Shown one piece after another: positions 32,438-41,705 of a stretch of DNA of 64,000 nucleotides. Source of the DNA: Alkalicaulis satelles (GTDB lineage: Bacteria; Pseudomonadota; Alphaproteobacteria; Caulobacterales; Maricaulaceae); assembly GCF_008630495.1 (NCBI RefSeq), contig NZ_VWOJ01000001.1:930001-994000 (forward strand). The letters run 5' to 3'. Below the pieces are notes generated by a model, which saw only the letters and a list, made by a program, of their open reading frames with translations, was not told where the DNA came from and did no database searches. Numbering within the stretch: position 1 is the stretch's first letter; each line of letters starts with the position of its first letter. The position numbers were made by a program, and so were the translations under genes.

Positions 32438-33244
32438 ATGGCTCGGCTCTGCGCCCGGCAGATACGGCAGGTCTTCCGCGCATTCAGCGCAGGCGCCATG
32501 GCGTGCGCCCTGGCCGCCCCCGCCTTCGCCCAGCAGCGCCAGGAAGACCCCCGCCCGCCCCTGCGCGATCTGCCCGGCCAGCTGCACGAGCGTTTCGATA
32601 TCGAGCGTTTCCGCCAGATGGAGGTGATCCGCCGCGGCGAGGAGCAGGCCGAACAGGCTGAACAGCCTGCCCCGGAGCGCGCGCGCGATCCTCGCATTGC
32701 CGATATCGACTGGACGGCGGCGCGCGCCGATCACCAGGCGCAGCTGGCCGCGTTCCGCGAACGCACCGCCGCCACCGCCACGCGTGTGGTCACCACCGAG
32801 AGCTATACCCCCTTCGTGGCCCGGGATCTGGCCGATCGGCTGGAGCCGGTGCACCTGCCGGTGCTGCTGCCCCAGATCAATGGGGTGATCCAGACCCGCT
32901 CGGGCGGCCAGCCCGGCCTGATGCTGCGCACCCGGGCCAATTTCTACGACGCCTCCTACGATCATGACGGCATGAGCGTGACCATTTCGGGCACGCGCCT
33001 CATCCGCCACCGCATGAACAGCCCGCAAATGCGCGAGCGCATGGATCGCGGCCGCGGCGCCGACGGCGTCATGGTGGAGCGCGACGAAAGCGGCGGGCTG
33101 ACCGCCAGCTTCACGCGCTATGGCGCGGCTTATACAGTCACCGTGGAGTGCGGGACCTATGCTGACCCGCGCTGTGAGGATGAAACGGCTATCAGAGAAC
33201 TCGTCGGACGGCTTGTCGTCGCCGGCGGAAATCCGGAGGAGTGA
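32438..33244 (+). CDS. Secreted protein of unknown function
   Basis: This 268-residue protein has an N-terminal signal sequence (positive start MARLCARQIRQ, hydrophobic FSAGAMACALAAPAFA, cleavage before QQRQE near residue 33). A charged Pro/Glu-rich segment follows, then a mixed alpha/beta domain from about residue 85 with FVARDLADRLEPVHLPVLLP, GLMLRTRANFYDASYDHDG and MSVTISGTRLIRH. Two late cysteines (VECGTY and PRCEDE) are close enough to pair. I do not recognise the family. The ATG at 32438 has GAGGGG upstream; the frame to 32402 adds nothing typical. It is followed by two membrane-anchored proteins with Pro/Glu linkers and may act with them. Confidence 0.75.
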   Translation: MARLCARQIRQVFRAFSAGAMACALAAPAFAQQRQEDPRPPLRDLPGQLHERFDIERFRQMEVIRRGEEQAEQAEQPAPERARDPRIADIDWTAARADHQAQLAAFRERTAATATRVVTTESYTPFVARDLADRLEPVHLPVLLPQINGVIQTRSGGQPGLMLRTRANFYDASYDHDGMSVTISGTRLIRHRMNSPQMRERMDRGRGADGVMVERDESGGLTASFTRYGAAYTVTVECGTYADPRCEDETAIRELVGRLVVAGGNPEE

Positions 33245-33278
33245 GCTTCCGGACCAGACCTGAGGGGGTTGTGAGACG

Positions 33279-33617
33279 ATGCGTGATCAATTGCTTGCCG
33301 TAGTTGTGGCGGCCGCTGGCGGCGCGGCGCTGTATTTCATGCCGGTCAATGGCAATGGCGCCGAACCGCCCGCTGACGAGGCTGCAGACAATGCGGTGGA
33401 AGAGGCGCTGGACGCGGCCGGCGAGGCCGCTGACGAGCTGGGCGCCATGATCGAGGACCTGGTTGAGGGTGATGAGCCGGTCCCGCCCGGCGACCCCGAA
33501 CCGGAGCCCGAGCCCGAGCCTGAACCTGAACCGGAACCGGACCCCGAGCCGGAACCTGAGCCCGAGCCCGAGCCCGATCCCAACGGGGATGACGGCGACG
33601 GCCCGGCCGAGGAGTAA
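33279..33617 (+). CDS. Membrane-anchored acidic Pro/Glu-repeat protein
   Basis: This 112-residue protein consists of one N-terminal membrane helix (QLLAVVVAAAGGAALYFMPV), an acidic Ala/Glu-rich stretch (residues 30-65) and a Pro-Glu/Asp-Pro repeat tail (about residues 68-105) with no folded domain after it. The N-terminus is clearly related to that of the next gene (LLAxVVAxAGGAALYxxP in both), as is the repeat, so it looks like a paralogue that lost, or never had, the peptidase domain. GAGGGG precedes the ATG. Its last codons contain the ribosome binding site of the next gene (GAGGAG), so the two are coupled. It probably spans part of the periplasm; its function is unknown. Confidence 0.7.
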   Translation: MRDQLLAVVVAAAGGAALYFMPVNGNGAEPPADEAADNAVEEALDAAGEAADELGAMIEDLVEGDEPVPPGDPEPEPEPEPEPEPEPDPEPEPEPEPEPDPNGDDGDGPAEE

Positions 33618-33622
33618 GGGCC

Positions 33623-34741
33623 ATGTCCGCCGCTCGCGACATCCTGCTGGCCGCAGTGGTCGCTGTCGCGGGCGGCGCGGCGCTCTATTACTTTCCGCTG
33701 GACGATGTTCCGGCGCCCCCCGGGCCGGTCGAGCCCGGGCCTGGGGAGCCTGATCCCGATCCGGGGCCGGAGCCTGATCCCGGCCCTGATCCGGAGCCAG
33801 AGCCAGAGACGGAGCCAGAGCCGGATCCTGATCCGGAGCCGGATCCCGATCCCTCGCCCGGTCCGCTGGACCCGGACGGCGCGGTGTTCGCCTGGGCGCC
33901 GCCCGGCGAGCTGCCCACCTTCGACTACCGCAATAATGTGGACGTGGCCAACCGCTCCGGCTTTGGCTGGGACGGTTCGGATGAGCTGTCGCGCAATTAT
34001 GTGTTCGCCCCGGACCTGACCTGGCCGCTGGACGGGCCGGGCTACGCCAACACCCAGGTCTACCGCCCCGGCGGGCAATTTTCCGGCGTGGGCGGTCCGG
34101 GCGGATCGGGCGAATGCGACGCGCGCAATTTCGATTACCCGTGGGAAGACAATTTCTGCGAACGGCGCGGCACGTCCACCCGCAATCCCTTCTGCCCCAA
34201 TAACGCCCACGGCCACCATGTGGGCCAGGATATCAGGCCGCAGCAATGCACCCGCAACTTCCCGCTGGAAGAGCGCCAGATGGCGGTGGCGGTGACCGAC
34301 GGCTATATCTCTTCGGTCGCCTCCATGACCGTGCGCCTGCGCGGCGATGACGGGCGGACCTACTGGTATATGCATCTGGAGCACTGGGATAATTGCGACC
34401 TGTCGCAGCTGACCACCCCGGCCCAGTGCAGCGCCGCCAACCTGCCCAGCGTGTGCGAACGCTCCGCGCTGGAAGTGGAGGCCGGACAGGACGTGCGCGC
34501 AGGCGATCCCATCGGGCGGGTATCCAACTGGTTCGGCATTGGCTGGAGCAATGGCGCCTGCCGGCGGTCCCTGACCACCGACCATCTGCATTTCGAGATC
34601 CGCGACACCATCGATCCCGACGGCAGCTTCACCGCCAGCGCGGTGCCGGTGCCGCCCTATTCCTCGCTGGTGACGGCCTATCTGCGATTTATCGGCGCCG
34701 ACGAAGCCGACTTCCCCGACTGGGAAGAAGCGGAGTTCTGA
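33623..34741 (+). CDS. Membrane-anchored M23 (LytM-like) peptidase-domain protein with Pro/Glu linker
   Basis: This 372-residue protein has an N-terminal membrane helix (residues 6-24), a long Pro/Glu/Asp linker (about 28-85) and a C-terminal M23-type metallopeptidase domain. Zinc-ligand-like residues are in GHHVGQDIRP (HxxxD pattern, about residue 194), YWYMHLEHW, and TTDHLHFEIRD (HxH, about residue 322). Several cysteines in the domain (ECDARNF, NFCERRG, FCPNNAH, QQCTRNF, NCDLSQL, PAQCSAA, SVCERSA, GACRRSL) suggest disulfides and periplasmic location. Such proteins cut peptidoglycan cross-links or activate amidases; the position beside the dcw cluster suits a cell-wall role. Whether it is active or a LytM-type activator cannot be told. 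Confidence 0.82.
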   Translation: MSAARDILLAAVVAVAGGAALYYFPLDDVPAPPGPVEPGPGEPDPDPGPEPDPGPDPEPEPETEPEPDPDPEPDPDPSPGPLDPDGAVFAWAPPGELPTFDYRNNVDVANRSGFGWDGSDELSRNYVFAPDLTWPLDGPGYANTQVYRPGGQFSGVGGPGGSGECDARNFDYPWEDNFCERRGTSTRNPFCPNNAHGHHVGQDIRPQQCTRNFPLEERQMAVAVTDGYISSVASMTVRLRGDDGRTYWYMHLEHWDNCDLSQLTTPAQCSAANLPSVCERSALEVEAGQDVRAGDPIGRVSNWFGIGWSNGACRRSLTTDHLHFEIRDTIDPDGSFTASAVPVPPYSSLVTAYLRFIGADEADFPDWEEAEF

Positions 34742-34761
34742 CGAGGGCTGGGCGCAAGGCC

Positions 34762-35055
34762 TCAGGCCGGTTTGTGCGGATGGGCGTCCAGTTCCAGGCC
34801 CAGCGCCTTCATCACCGCCAGCGTGGTCTTCAGCGTGGGATTGCCCGCCTCGCTCAGGGACCGGTAGAGATGCTCGCGCGACAGTCCGGTCGCTTGTGCG
34901 ATCTGCGTCATCCCCTTGGCGCGCGCCGCCACACCAAGGGCATGGGCGATATAGGCCGGGTCCTGGGTCTGGAAGGCTTCGGCCATGAACACCGCCACGG
35001 CCTCGCCCTCACTGAGGTCCTCTGCCGGATCATAGGGCGTCAACATGTCAGCCAT
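34762..35055 (-). CDS. HI1420-family addiction-module antitoxin, apparently without toxin
   Basis: This 97-residue DNA-binding protein matches the HI1420/'putative addiction module antidote' family: YDPAEDLSEGEAVAVFMAEAF at the start, then a helix-turn-helix GMTQIAQATGLSREHLYRSLSEAGNPTLKTTLAVMKAL. The ATG at 35055 is chosen over 35106 because the family starts with this segment. The RelE/HI1419-type toxin normally precedes it in the same operon; here only 97 bases separate it from the ftsA stop and no toxin fits. A short open stretch reading PLARAWSKDDG ends in a TGA overlapping the antitoxin start and may be the last trace of a toxin. It stands where ftsZ usually follows ftsA. Confidence 0.78.
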   Translation of the reverse strand: MADMLTPYDPAEDLSEGEAVAVFMAEAFQTQDPAYIAHALGVAARAKGMTQIAQATGLSREHLYRSLSEAGNPTLKTTLAVMKALGLELDAHPHKPA

Positions 35056-35152
35056 CGTCTTTGCTCCATGCCCTGGCCAGCGGCCCGGATCACAGTGGCA
35101 TTCCAAGGCAGGCAGGGCCAGTCATAAGCCCGGTGAACGCGTTACGCCCCCT

Positions 35153-36481
35153 TCAAAAACTCTCCGCGAACCAGCGCCAGACGGCCGCCGGACCGCGTTC
35201 GGCGGGGGCGGCGGCCTTGCGGCCGCGCGGGGCGGGGGTGAGGGCGCGGGGCAGTCCGGCCAGCGCTTCGGGCGGGCCGTTGACGGCGCGCAGGATCAGG
35301 CCGGCGCCCGCGCTGAAGGCCGGGCCGCTGACCGCGTCGCCCAGGCCGTTGAGGGTTTCGGGCCGGCCGATGCGCACCTGCTTGCTCATCACCCGTCCGG
35401 CCAGCTGGGTGATGCCCGGCGTCTGGGACGCGCCGCCCGTCAGCACCAGGCCGCGCCCGGCTGCGCCTGCCGCCCCGGCGGTTTTCACCCGGTCGCGGGC
35501 CAGCTCGAATATCTCTTCCAGGCGCGGGCGGATGATGGCGTTGAGCATGGCGCGCGGATGCTGGGTCATGGTGTGGGACGCGCCCCCCGCCAGCGGCGGC
35601 GCCTCGATCATCACCTGATCGTCCTCGGGGCTGTCCAGCGCGCTGCCGCTGAGCGCCTTGATGCGTTCGGCGGCGGCCAGCGGCGTGGACAGGCCGCGCG
35701 CGATATCGCTGGTCACATGGGCGCCGCCCACGGGCAGGGCGTCCACATGCTGCAACACGCCTTCGGCGAAGATGGACAGGGTGGTCAGCTGGGCGCCCAT
35801 ATCGATCACCATCACGCCGAGCTCCAGCTCGTCGGCGGTCAGGGCCGCCAGGCCCGAGGCGTAGGGCGTGGCGGTCACGCCGGCCACCGAATAGCCCGCC
35901 CGCTCCACGCAGGCGGCGAGATTATGCAAGGGGTCGGCCGCGCAGCTGACCAGATGCAGGTCCACGCCCAGCACCTCGCCCACCATGGCGCGCGGGTCCT
36001 TGACCCCGCGATGGCCGTCCACCCGCCAGGACAGGGCCAGCGCATGCACGATGGCCCGGCCCGGCTCGTCAAACGCGCTGGCGGCTTCATGGATGATGCG
36101 GCGCAGATCGCGCTCGCGCACCTCGCGCTGGTCCAGCTCCATGTCCACGGCGATGCGCGTGGAGGACGGCGCGCCGCAGGCGGCGGCGACATGCAGGGCG
36201 CTCACCGTCTGGCCGGCCATGCGCTCGGCATTGTCCACCGCAGCGCGGATGGCGCTGGCGGCGGCCTCCATGTCCACCACCGCGCCGGCGCGCACGCCGC
36301 GCGTGGGCACATGGCCGACGCCGATCACCCGCGGACGCAGGCCCGCCAGGGTCGGTTCGGTGCGCGCGATGAAGCACACGGTCTTGGACGCGCCCAGATC
36401 CAGCGCGGCATAGAGGGCGGGCTTGCGCGCGCCTGCGCTCTCCCCGCCTGCAGCGCCGAACATCCCCATCACCCCCATCAC
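35153..36481 (-). CDS. ftsA: Cell division protein FtsA
   Basis: FtsA (442 residues) is the actin-like protein that tethers FtsZ to the membrane and recruits later division proteins. ALDLGASKTVCFIARTE is the phosphate-1 motif (about residues 26-42), VMVIDMGAQLTTLSIF the phosphate-2 region and GLVLTGGASQTPG the adenosine motif. The SHS2/1C domain is present around residues 100-180. The C-terminal AAVWRWFAESF is the amphipathic membrane-targeting helix. Its ATG overlaps ftsQ by four bases. It is the last gene of the dcw operon, and unusually ftsZ does not follow it. Confidence 0.96.
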   Translation of the reverse strand: MMGVMGMFGAAGGESAGARKPALYAALDLGASKTVCFIARTEPTLAGLRPRVIGVGHVPTRGVRAGAVVDMEAAASAIRAAVDNAERMAGQTVSALHVAAACGAPSSTRIAVDMELDQREVRERDLRRIIHEAASAFDEPGRAIVHALALSWRVDGHRGVKDPRAMVGEVLGVDLHLVSCAADPLHNLAACVERAGYSVAGVTATPYASGLAALTADELELGVMVIDMGAQLTTLSIFAEGVLQHVDALPVGGAHVTSDIARGLSTPLAAAERIKALSGSALDSPEDDQVMIEAPPLAGGASHTMTQHPRAMLNAIIRPRLEEIFELARDRVKTAGAAGAAGRGLVLTGGASQTPGITQLAGRVMSKQVRIGRPETLNGLGDAVSGPAFSAGAGLILRAVNGPPEALAGLPRALTPAPRGRKAAAPAERGPAAVWRWFAESF

Positions 36482-37413
36482 GCCCCCCGGCCGCCCGAGG
36501 CGGTGCGTTCGGGCCAGGGCCGCAGCACCATCTCGCCCTCGACCCTGAGATCAATGATCTGGGCGTCGTAATCGAGCACGCCGCGCTCGGCGTGCATCAT
36601 CGACAGATGCGCCAGCGCGCCCGCCGGATCGGCCTCGGGCAGCAGCACCTCGCCGCCGCTCTCCAGCCGCAGCGACCAGCGCCGCGCGCCGACGCGCACA
36701 CGATGGGTGGTGCGCGCCTCGATTTCGGGATGCAGCGCCATCAGCGCCATCAGACGGGCCGCCTCGCCCGGCGCGCCGTCGCCGATGACGATGGGCAGGT
36801 CTGCAAAATCGGCCGGATCGGCGGCCTCGATGACCACGCCGGAGCGGTCGATGACATGGTGGCGCTGATTGTGCTGCCACAGGGCGAAGGGTTCGCGCTC
36901 GGTGATGATGACGCCGATGCGGTCCGGCCACAGGCGCAGCACGCTGGCCGAGTCCACCCAGCTGAGCTCTTCCAGCGCGGCGCGCGCAGCATGGGGGTCG
37001 ATGCCGATCATCCCGGTTCCCGGCTGCGCCCCGATCAGGGCGGCGATGTCAGCGGCCTCGACCCGGCTGGCGCCGGATACATCCACCCAGCCGGCCTGAT
37101 AGCCCGCATCGCCCAGACGCGCCTCATACCAGTCCTGCAGGCCCGCCCCCACATCGCCCAGCCGGCCCAGAGCGGCCATCACGGCCAGCGCGCCCACCGC
37201 GATCACCGCGCCGGTCATGGCGGCCAGGCGCAGCGCATAGCTCGCCCGGCGCCGCGCGGCGCGCAGGCGGGCCGAAAGCCAGTGTGACAGCTTCATGCGC
37301 CCGGCCGGCGGCGTGCGGACCGGCGTGCGCCGGGGGCTGGCGCGCCGTTTCCTGCCTGCGCCGCTGGCCTTGGCGCGCTCTACCTTGGGCAAGACGCATC
37401 CTCCGCCATCCAC
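36478..37413 (-). CDS. ftsQ: Cell division protein FtsQ
   Basis: FtsQ (up to 311 residues) is a bitopic scaffold linking early and late division proteins. A basic cytoplasmic tail (about residues 1-62) precedes one membrane helix ([20 protein letters not shown]). A POTRA domain follows ([21 protein letters not shown] type) with the beta domain [29 protein letters not shown], which is the family's best conserved stretch. The start is uncertain: the ATG at 37413 overlaps ddlB by 34 bases, while a TTG at 37392 stands six bases after GGAGGA and would give an overlap of 13. It overlaps ftsA by four bases. Confidence 0.93.
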   Translation of the reverse strand: MDGGGCVLPKVERAKASGAGRKRRASPRRTPVRTPPAGRMKLSHWLSARLRAARRRASYALRLAAMTGAVIAVGALAVMAALGRLGDVGAGLQDWYEARLGDAGYQAGWVDVSGASRVEAADIAALIGAQPGTGMIGIDPHAARAALEELSWVDSASVLRLWPDRIGVIITEREPFALWQHNQRHHVIDRSGVVIEAADPADFADLPIVIGDGAPGEAARLMALMALHPEIEARTTHRVRVGARRWSLRLESGGEVLLPEADPAGALAHLSMMHAERGVLDYDAQIIDLRVEGEMVLRPWPERTASGGRGA

Positions 37414-38294
37414 TCCACGAGATCGTCAAAACCGATCCCGCAATGCGCCGCCTGTTCGGGCGCGAGTGATGTCGGAGTCATGCCCGGCTGGGTATTAATT
37501 TCGAGTAACCACAAACCGCCCGAGGCCGGGTCATAGCGGAAATCGGAGCGCGTCAGACCCCGGCAGCCCAGCGTCTGGTGCGCGGTCACCGCCGCGGCCA
37601 TGGCCTCATCGGCCACCGCTTGCGGAATATCGGCGGGCAGCTGGTGGACCGAGCCGCCATCGGCGTATTTGGCCTCGTAATCATAAAAGGCGGTCTTCGG
37701 CACGATCTCGGTGACGGTCAGCGCCCGGTCGCCCATCACCGCCACGGTCAGCTCGCGCCCCGGGATGAAGCGCTCGATCAGCACTTCATCGCCATAGGGC
37801 CATTCGCCGCTGGCCAGCACCGCGGGCGGGCGATTGGCGCCGTCTGGCACGATCACCACCCCCACAGAGGAGCCTTGCGCATTGGGCTTTGCCACATAGG
37901 GCGGTTTCATCAGATGATCGCGCGCGGCCTCATACCGGTTGGCGATCAGCCCTTCAGGGCATTTGAGCCCGGCGGCGCGCAGCACCGCCTTGGCGCGTTG
38001 CTTGTCCATGGCCAGCGCCGAAGCCAGCACGCCCGAATGGGTGTAGGGCAGGCGCATATATTCCAGCACGCCCTGAATGCGCCCGTCCTCGCCCCACTCG
38101 CCATGCAGGGCGTTGAACACCAGATCCGGCGCGGCCTCTTTGAGCGCTTCGGGCCAGAAGGGCTCGGCCGGATCGATCTCGATCACCTCATGGCCGCGCC
38201 CGCGCAAGGCTTTGGCGATTTGCGCGCCGGAGACTTTCGACACCTCGCGCTCCGGGCTCAGCCCGCCGAGGAGGACGGCGATGCGCTTGGTCAT
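37380..38294 (-). CDS. ddlB: D-alanine--D-alanine ligase
   Basis: This 304-residue ATP-grasp enzyme joins two D-alanines for the peptidoglycan stem. The N-terminal [20 protein letters not shown] and [21 protein letters not shown] loops are diagnostic, then [17 protein letters not shown] (ATP grasp) and the late [17 protein letters not shown], which holds the metal-binding Glu/Asn. All expected motifs are intact. It overlaps murB by four bases upstream and ftsQ downstream, in standard dcw order. Confidence 0.96.
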   Translation of the reverse strand: MTKRIAVLLGGLSPEREVSKVSGAQIAKALRGRGHEVIEIDPAEPFWPEALKEAAPDLVFNALHGEWGEDGRIQGVLEYMRLPYTHSGVLASALAMDKQRAKAVLRAAGLKCPEGLIANRYEAARDHLMKPPYVAKPNAQGSSVGVVIVPDGANRPPAVLASGEWPYGDEVLIERFIPGRELTVAVMGDRALTVTEIVPKTAFYDYEAKYADGGSVHQLPADIPQAVADEAMAAAVTAHQTLGCRGLTRSDFRYDPASGGLWLLEINTQPGMTPTSLAPEQAAHCGIGFDDLVEWMAEDASCPR

Positions 38295-39205
38295 GCGGGC
38301 TCTCCCACGCGGCGGACTTCCCAGTCCAGATCGACGCCGAACTGCGCCTTCACCTGCGCGCGCACGGTCTCGCCCAGGGTTTCGAGATCGCTGGCGCTCG
38401 CCGTGCCGTCATTGATCAGGAAATTGCAGTGCTGCTCGGAAAAGCGCGCCCCGCCCACCGGCTTGCCGCGCCAGCCCGCCGCATCGATCAGCTGCCAGGC
38501 CGAGCGCCCGCCCGACAGCGCCGGATCGGGGTTCTTGAAGGTGGAGCCGGAGGTTTTCTCCCGGATCGGCTGGGTGCTTTCGCGCCGCGCCGTGATCGCG
38601 TCCATGCGCTGCGTGATGGCGGCCGGATCATCGGCGCGGCCTTCAAACACCGCCTCGACGAAAATCCAGTCGGCTGGCGCGTCGCTGTGGCGATAGGCGT
38701 AGCCCATCTCGTCGAGCGGCACGATCAGCCGGCGCCCGCGCCGGTCCAGCGCCACGGCCTCCACCAGCACATCGCGCGTCTCGGCGTTATAGCAGCCCGC
38801 ATTCATGCGCAGCGCCCCGCCGATCGTGCCGGGCACGCCGACGAAAAACTCAAGCCCCGCAATGCCCGCCTTCGCCGCGGCTTTGGCGACCGTCTTGTCC
38901 AGCGCCGCCGTCCCGGCGCGCAGGCGCAAGCCCTCGGCCTGAATGCGTCCGAAGGCCGGGGTGAGCTTCACCGTCACCCCCTTCAGCCCGCCATCACGCA
39001 CCAGCGTATTGGACCCCGCGCCGAGCACATGGACGGGAATATCGCGCGGCGTCTCGGCCAGGAAGCGCGCCAGATCGGCCTCGTCGGCGGGCAGGAACAG
39101 CACTTGCGCCGGTCCGCCCACGCGCAGCCAGGTGATGCCGGAGAGCGGCGCGCCTTCAATCAGCTTGCCGCGCACGGGCGGGAGGCGGGTGAGGAGCGCG
39201 CTCAC
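38291..39205 (-). CDS. murB: UDP-N-acetylenolpyruvoylglucosamine reductase
   Basis: MurB (304 residues) is the FAD-dependent enzyme that reduces UDP-GlcNAc-enolpyruvate to UDP-MurNAc. Motifs are [46 protein letters not shown], the serine acid donor in TSGSTFKNP, and [15 protein letters not shown]. The length and order indicate the short (type II-like) MurB found in alphaproteobacteria. It overlaps murC and ddlB by four bases on either side, so translation is coupled along the operon. Confidence 0.96.
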   Translation of the reverse strand: MSALLTRLPPVRGKLIEGAPLSGITWLRVGGPAQVLFLPADEADLARFLAETPRDIPVHVLGAGSNTLVRDGGLKGVTVKLTPAFGRIQAEGLRLRAGTAALDKTVAKAAAKAGIAGLEFFVGVPGTIGGALRMNAGCYNAETRDVLVEAVALDRRGRRLIVPLDEMGYAYRHSDAPADWIFVEAVFEGRADDPAAITQRMDAITARRESTQPIREKTSGSTFKNPDPALSGGRSAWQLIDAAGWRGKPVGGARFSEQHCNFLINDGTASASDLETLGETVRAQVKAQFGVDLDWEVRRVGEPA

Positions 39206-40611
39206 CCCGCCGCCTCCAGCCGCTCCGGCAGTTCCGCCGCCCAGGCGGTGATGTCGCCGGCGCCCAGGCAGACCACCAGATCGCCAGACGCGATGCGGGA
39301 TTTGAGATCGGCGGCCAGCGTCTCGCGCGTGGTGGCCGACGCGTCGCGGTGGGAGTGGCGTTGCAGGCCGGCCACCAGCCCGTCCTGATCAGCGCCCTCG
39401 ATGGGCGTTTCGCCGGCTGAATAGACCGGCGCCACCAGCACGCTGTCGGCGTCATTGAAGCAGGTGCAGAACTCTTCAAACAGGTCATGCAGGCGCGTGT
39501 AGCGGTGGGGCTGGACCACGGCGACCACCCGGCCCTCGCCGGCGCGCTGGCGCGCGGCTTTGAGCACCGCGGCGATCTCCACCGGGTGATGGCCGTAATC
39601 ATCAATGACGGCGACGCCGCCCGCCTCGCCCACCAGGGTGAAGCGGCGCTTGACGCCCTTGAACCCGGCCAGGCCTTTTCGCGCCTCGGCCTCCTGCCCG
39701 CCCAGCGCCTGCACCACCGCCAGCGCCGCGGCGGCGTTGAGCACGTTGTGCTCGCCGGTCATGGGCAGGGCGAGGCCCGCCCAGGTGGCCGGTTCGGCGC
39801 CGCGCGCCTGGAAGCGCAGGTCAAAGCGCGCGCCCGTGGTGTCGCCGTCATGATTGACGATGCGCACATCGGCCTGGGGCGAGAAGCCATAGGTGATCAC
39901 CCGGCGGTCCTCGATGCGCGCGGCCAGCGCCTGCACCTCGGGGTGATCCACGCACAGCACGGCGAAGCCGTAGAAGGGCAGGTTCTCGACGAATTGCCGG
40001 AAGGCTTCGCGCAGCGCGTCGAAATCGCCGTAATGCTCCATGTGTTCGGGATCGATATTGGTGATGATCCCCACCGTGCCGCGCAGTTTCAGGAAGGAGC
40101 CGTCGCTCTCGTCGGCCTCCACCACCATCCAGCCGCCCTCGCCCATCTTGGCGTTGGAGCCATAGGCCGAAATGATGCCGCCATTGATCACGGTGGGATC
40201 AAACCCGGCGGCATCCATCAGGGCGGCCACCAGCGAGGTGGTGGTGGTCTTGCCATGGGTGCCGGCCACCGCGACCGAATGCTTCAGGCGCATCAGCTCG
40301 GCCAGCATTTCGGCGCGGCGCACCACCGGGATGCGCCGGGTGCGCGCCGCTGCAAGCTCGGGATTGTCGCGGCGCACGGCGCTGGACACCACCAGCGCGC
40401 CGGCCCCGTCGATATTGTCCGCCGCATGGCCGATATGGACCACCGCGCCCTTGTCGCGCAGGCGCTGGACATTGGGGCTGTCCTTGATGTCCGAGCCGGT
40501 GACCTGATAGCCCAGATTGAGCATCACCTCGGCGATGCCGCTCATGCCGATCCCGCCAATCCCGACGAAATGCACAGGCGAAGCGGCGGCGGCGAGGTCT
40601 CTGGGCGGCAT
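39202..40611 (-). CDS. murC: UDP-N-acetylmuramate--L-alanine ligase
   Basis: MurC (469 residues) adds L-alanine to UDP-MurNAc. It has the N-terminal Rossmann motif [16 protein letters not shown], an intact P-loop [15 protein letters not shown] (about residues 116-130), the EADESDGSF acidic loop, [12 protein letters not shown] and the C-terminal [10 protein letters not shown]. All Mur-ligase catalytic residues are therefore present, which contrasts sharply with the murD homologue upstream in the same operon. It starts five bases after murG and overlaps murB. Confidence 0.97.
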   Translation of the reverse strand: MPPRDLAAAASPVHFVGIGGIGMSGIAEVMLNLGYQVTGSDIKDSPNVQRLRDKGAVVHIGHAADNIDGAGALVVSSAVRRDNPELAAARTRRIPVVRRAEMLAELMRLKHSVAVAGTHGKTTTTSLVAALMDAAGFDPTVINGGIISAYGSNAKMGEGGWMVVEADESDGSFLKLRGTVGIITNIDPEHMEHYGDFDALREAFRQFVENLPFYGFAVLCVDHPEVQALAARIEDRRVITYGFSPQADVRIVNHDGDTTGARFDLRFQARGAEPATWAGLALPMTGEHNVLNAAAALAVVQALGGQEAEARKGLAGFKGVKRRFTLVGEAGGVAVIDDYGHHPVEIAAVLKAARQRAGEGRVVAVVQPHRYTRLHDLFEEFCTCFNDADSVLVAPVYSAGETPIEGADQDGLVAGLQRHSHRDASATTRETLAADLKSRIASGDLVVCLGAGDITAWAAELPERLEAAG

Positions 40612-40616
40612 GAAGG

Positions 40617-41705
40617 CTACTCCGCGGCGCGTTCGATCAGATCAGCCAGCGCCTCATGCGCATCGGGGCGGCCGGCGGCGCGGGCCGCCGCCGCGCGCGC
40701 GGCGAGAGCTTCGCCGTCCGCCAGCAGCGTTTCAAGGCGCTGTGACAGGCTTTGTGCGGTGACATCGCGCTCGGCCATCACCTCCGCCCCGCCCGCATGG
40801 GCGAGGCCTTGGGCATTGGCGCTCTGGTGATCGTCCATGGCGATGGCCAGCGGCACAAGGATGGCCGGGCGCCCGATGGCCGCCAGCTCCGACACTGACG
40901 AGGCCCCCGCGCGCGAGATCACCAGATGGGCCTGCCCGTAGCGCGCGCCCATATCGTCAAAGAAGGGCGAGAGCTCGGCCTTGACGCCCGCCGCGTCATA
41001 AACGGCGCGGGCGCGCTCCAGGCTGTCCTGGCGGGTCTGCTGCACGACGCTGAGACGCTGGCGCAAGGCTTCGGGCAGCAGCGCGACCGCCTCGGGCACG
41101 GTTTCAGACAATATGCGCGCGCCCAGACTGCCGCCCAGCACCAGAAGCCGGATCTCGCCATCACGCGCCGGGGCGGCATAGGGGGCCGCACGTGCGCTGA
41201 GCACGTGGGCGCGCACCGGATTGCCGGTGACGGCGTGACGGGCGCGGGCGGGCAGGCGGTCGAGGCGGTCAAAGCCCGACGCGACGGAGTGGGCGGACCC
41301 GGCGAACAGGCGGTTGACCCGGCCCAGCACCGCATTCTGCTCATGGATCACAAACGGCAGGCCCGACAGGCGCGCCGCGGCCAGCAGCGGAAAGGCCGGA
41401 TAGCCGCCAAACCCCGCCGCCACATCCGCACCGAAGGCCTTGAGCAGCTTGCGCGTCGCCATCATCCCGGAGGCCAGATCGGCCAGCGCGCCGGGCAGGC
41501 GCAGCGGATTGGACTGGAACGGGCTGGAGGCGCGGATGACGCTCACCCCCTCGCCGGGGAAATCGCCGGTGTGGCGCGCCCCGCGCGCATCGGTGATCAG
41601 GGCCACCTGCCAGCCGCGCGCGATCAGGGTTTCGGCGGCCGCGCGCGCCGGAAAGATATGCCCGCCCGTGCCGCCTGCGGCGATGATCAGCCTGCGCGCG
41701 CTCAC
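40617..41705 (-). CDS. murG: UDP-GlcNAc:lipid I N-acetylglucosaminyltransferase MurG
   Basis: MurG (362 residues) is a peripheral GT-B enzyme that converts lipid I to lipid II on the inner face of the membrane. Motifs are [15 protein letters not shown] (G loop 1), [39 protein letters not shown] (G loop 3), and the UDP-binding [24 protein letters not shown] with DDHQSANA. The gene overlaps ftsW by four bases and ends five bases before murC. Confidence 0.97.
   Translation of the reverse strand: MSARRLIIAAGGTGGHIFPARAAAETLIARGWQVALITDARGARHTGDFPGEGVSVIRASSPFQSNPLRLPGALADLASGMMATRKLLKAFGADVAAGFGGYPAFPLLAAARLSGLPFVIHEQNAVLGRVNRLFAGSAHSVASGFDRLDRLPARARHAVTGNPVRAHVLSARAAPYAAPARDGEIRLLVLGGSLGARILSETVPEAVALLPEALRQRLSVVQQTRQDSLERARAVYDAAGVKAELSPFFDDMGARYGQAHLVISRAGASSVSELAAIGRPAILVPLAIAMDDHQSANAQGLAHAGGAEVMAERDVTAQSLSQRLETLLADGEALAARAAAARAAGRPDAHEALADLIERAAE

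Noticed and set aside
33287-34591. Minus-strand frame rich in Gly-Ser repeats
   Set aside because: It is the complement of the Pro/Glu-coding repeats of the two membrane-anchored genes, not an independent gene.
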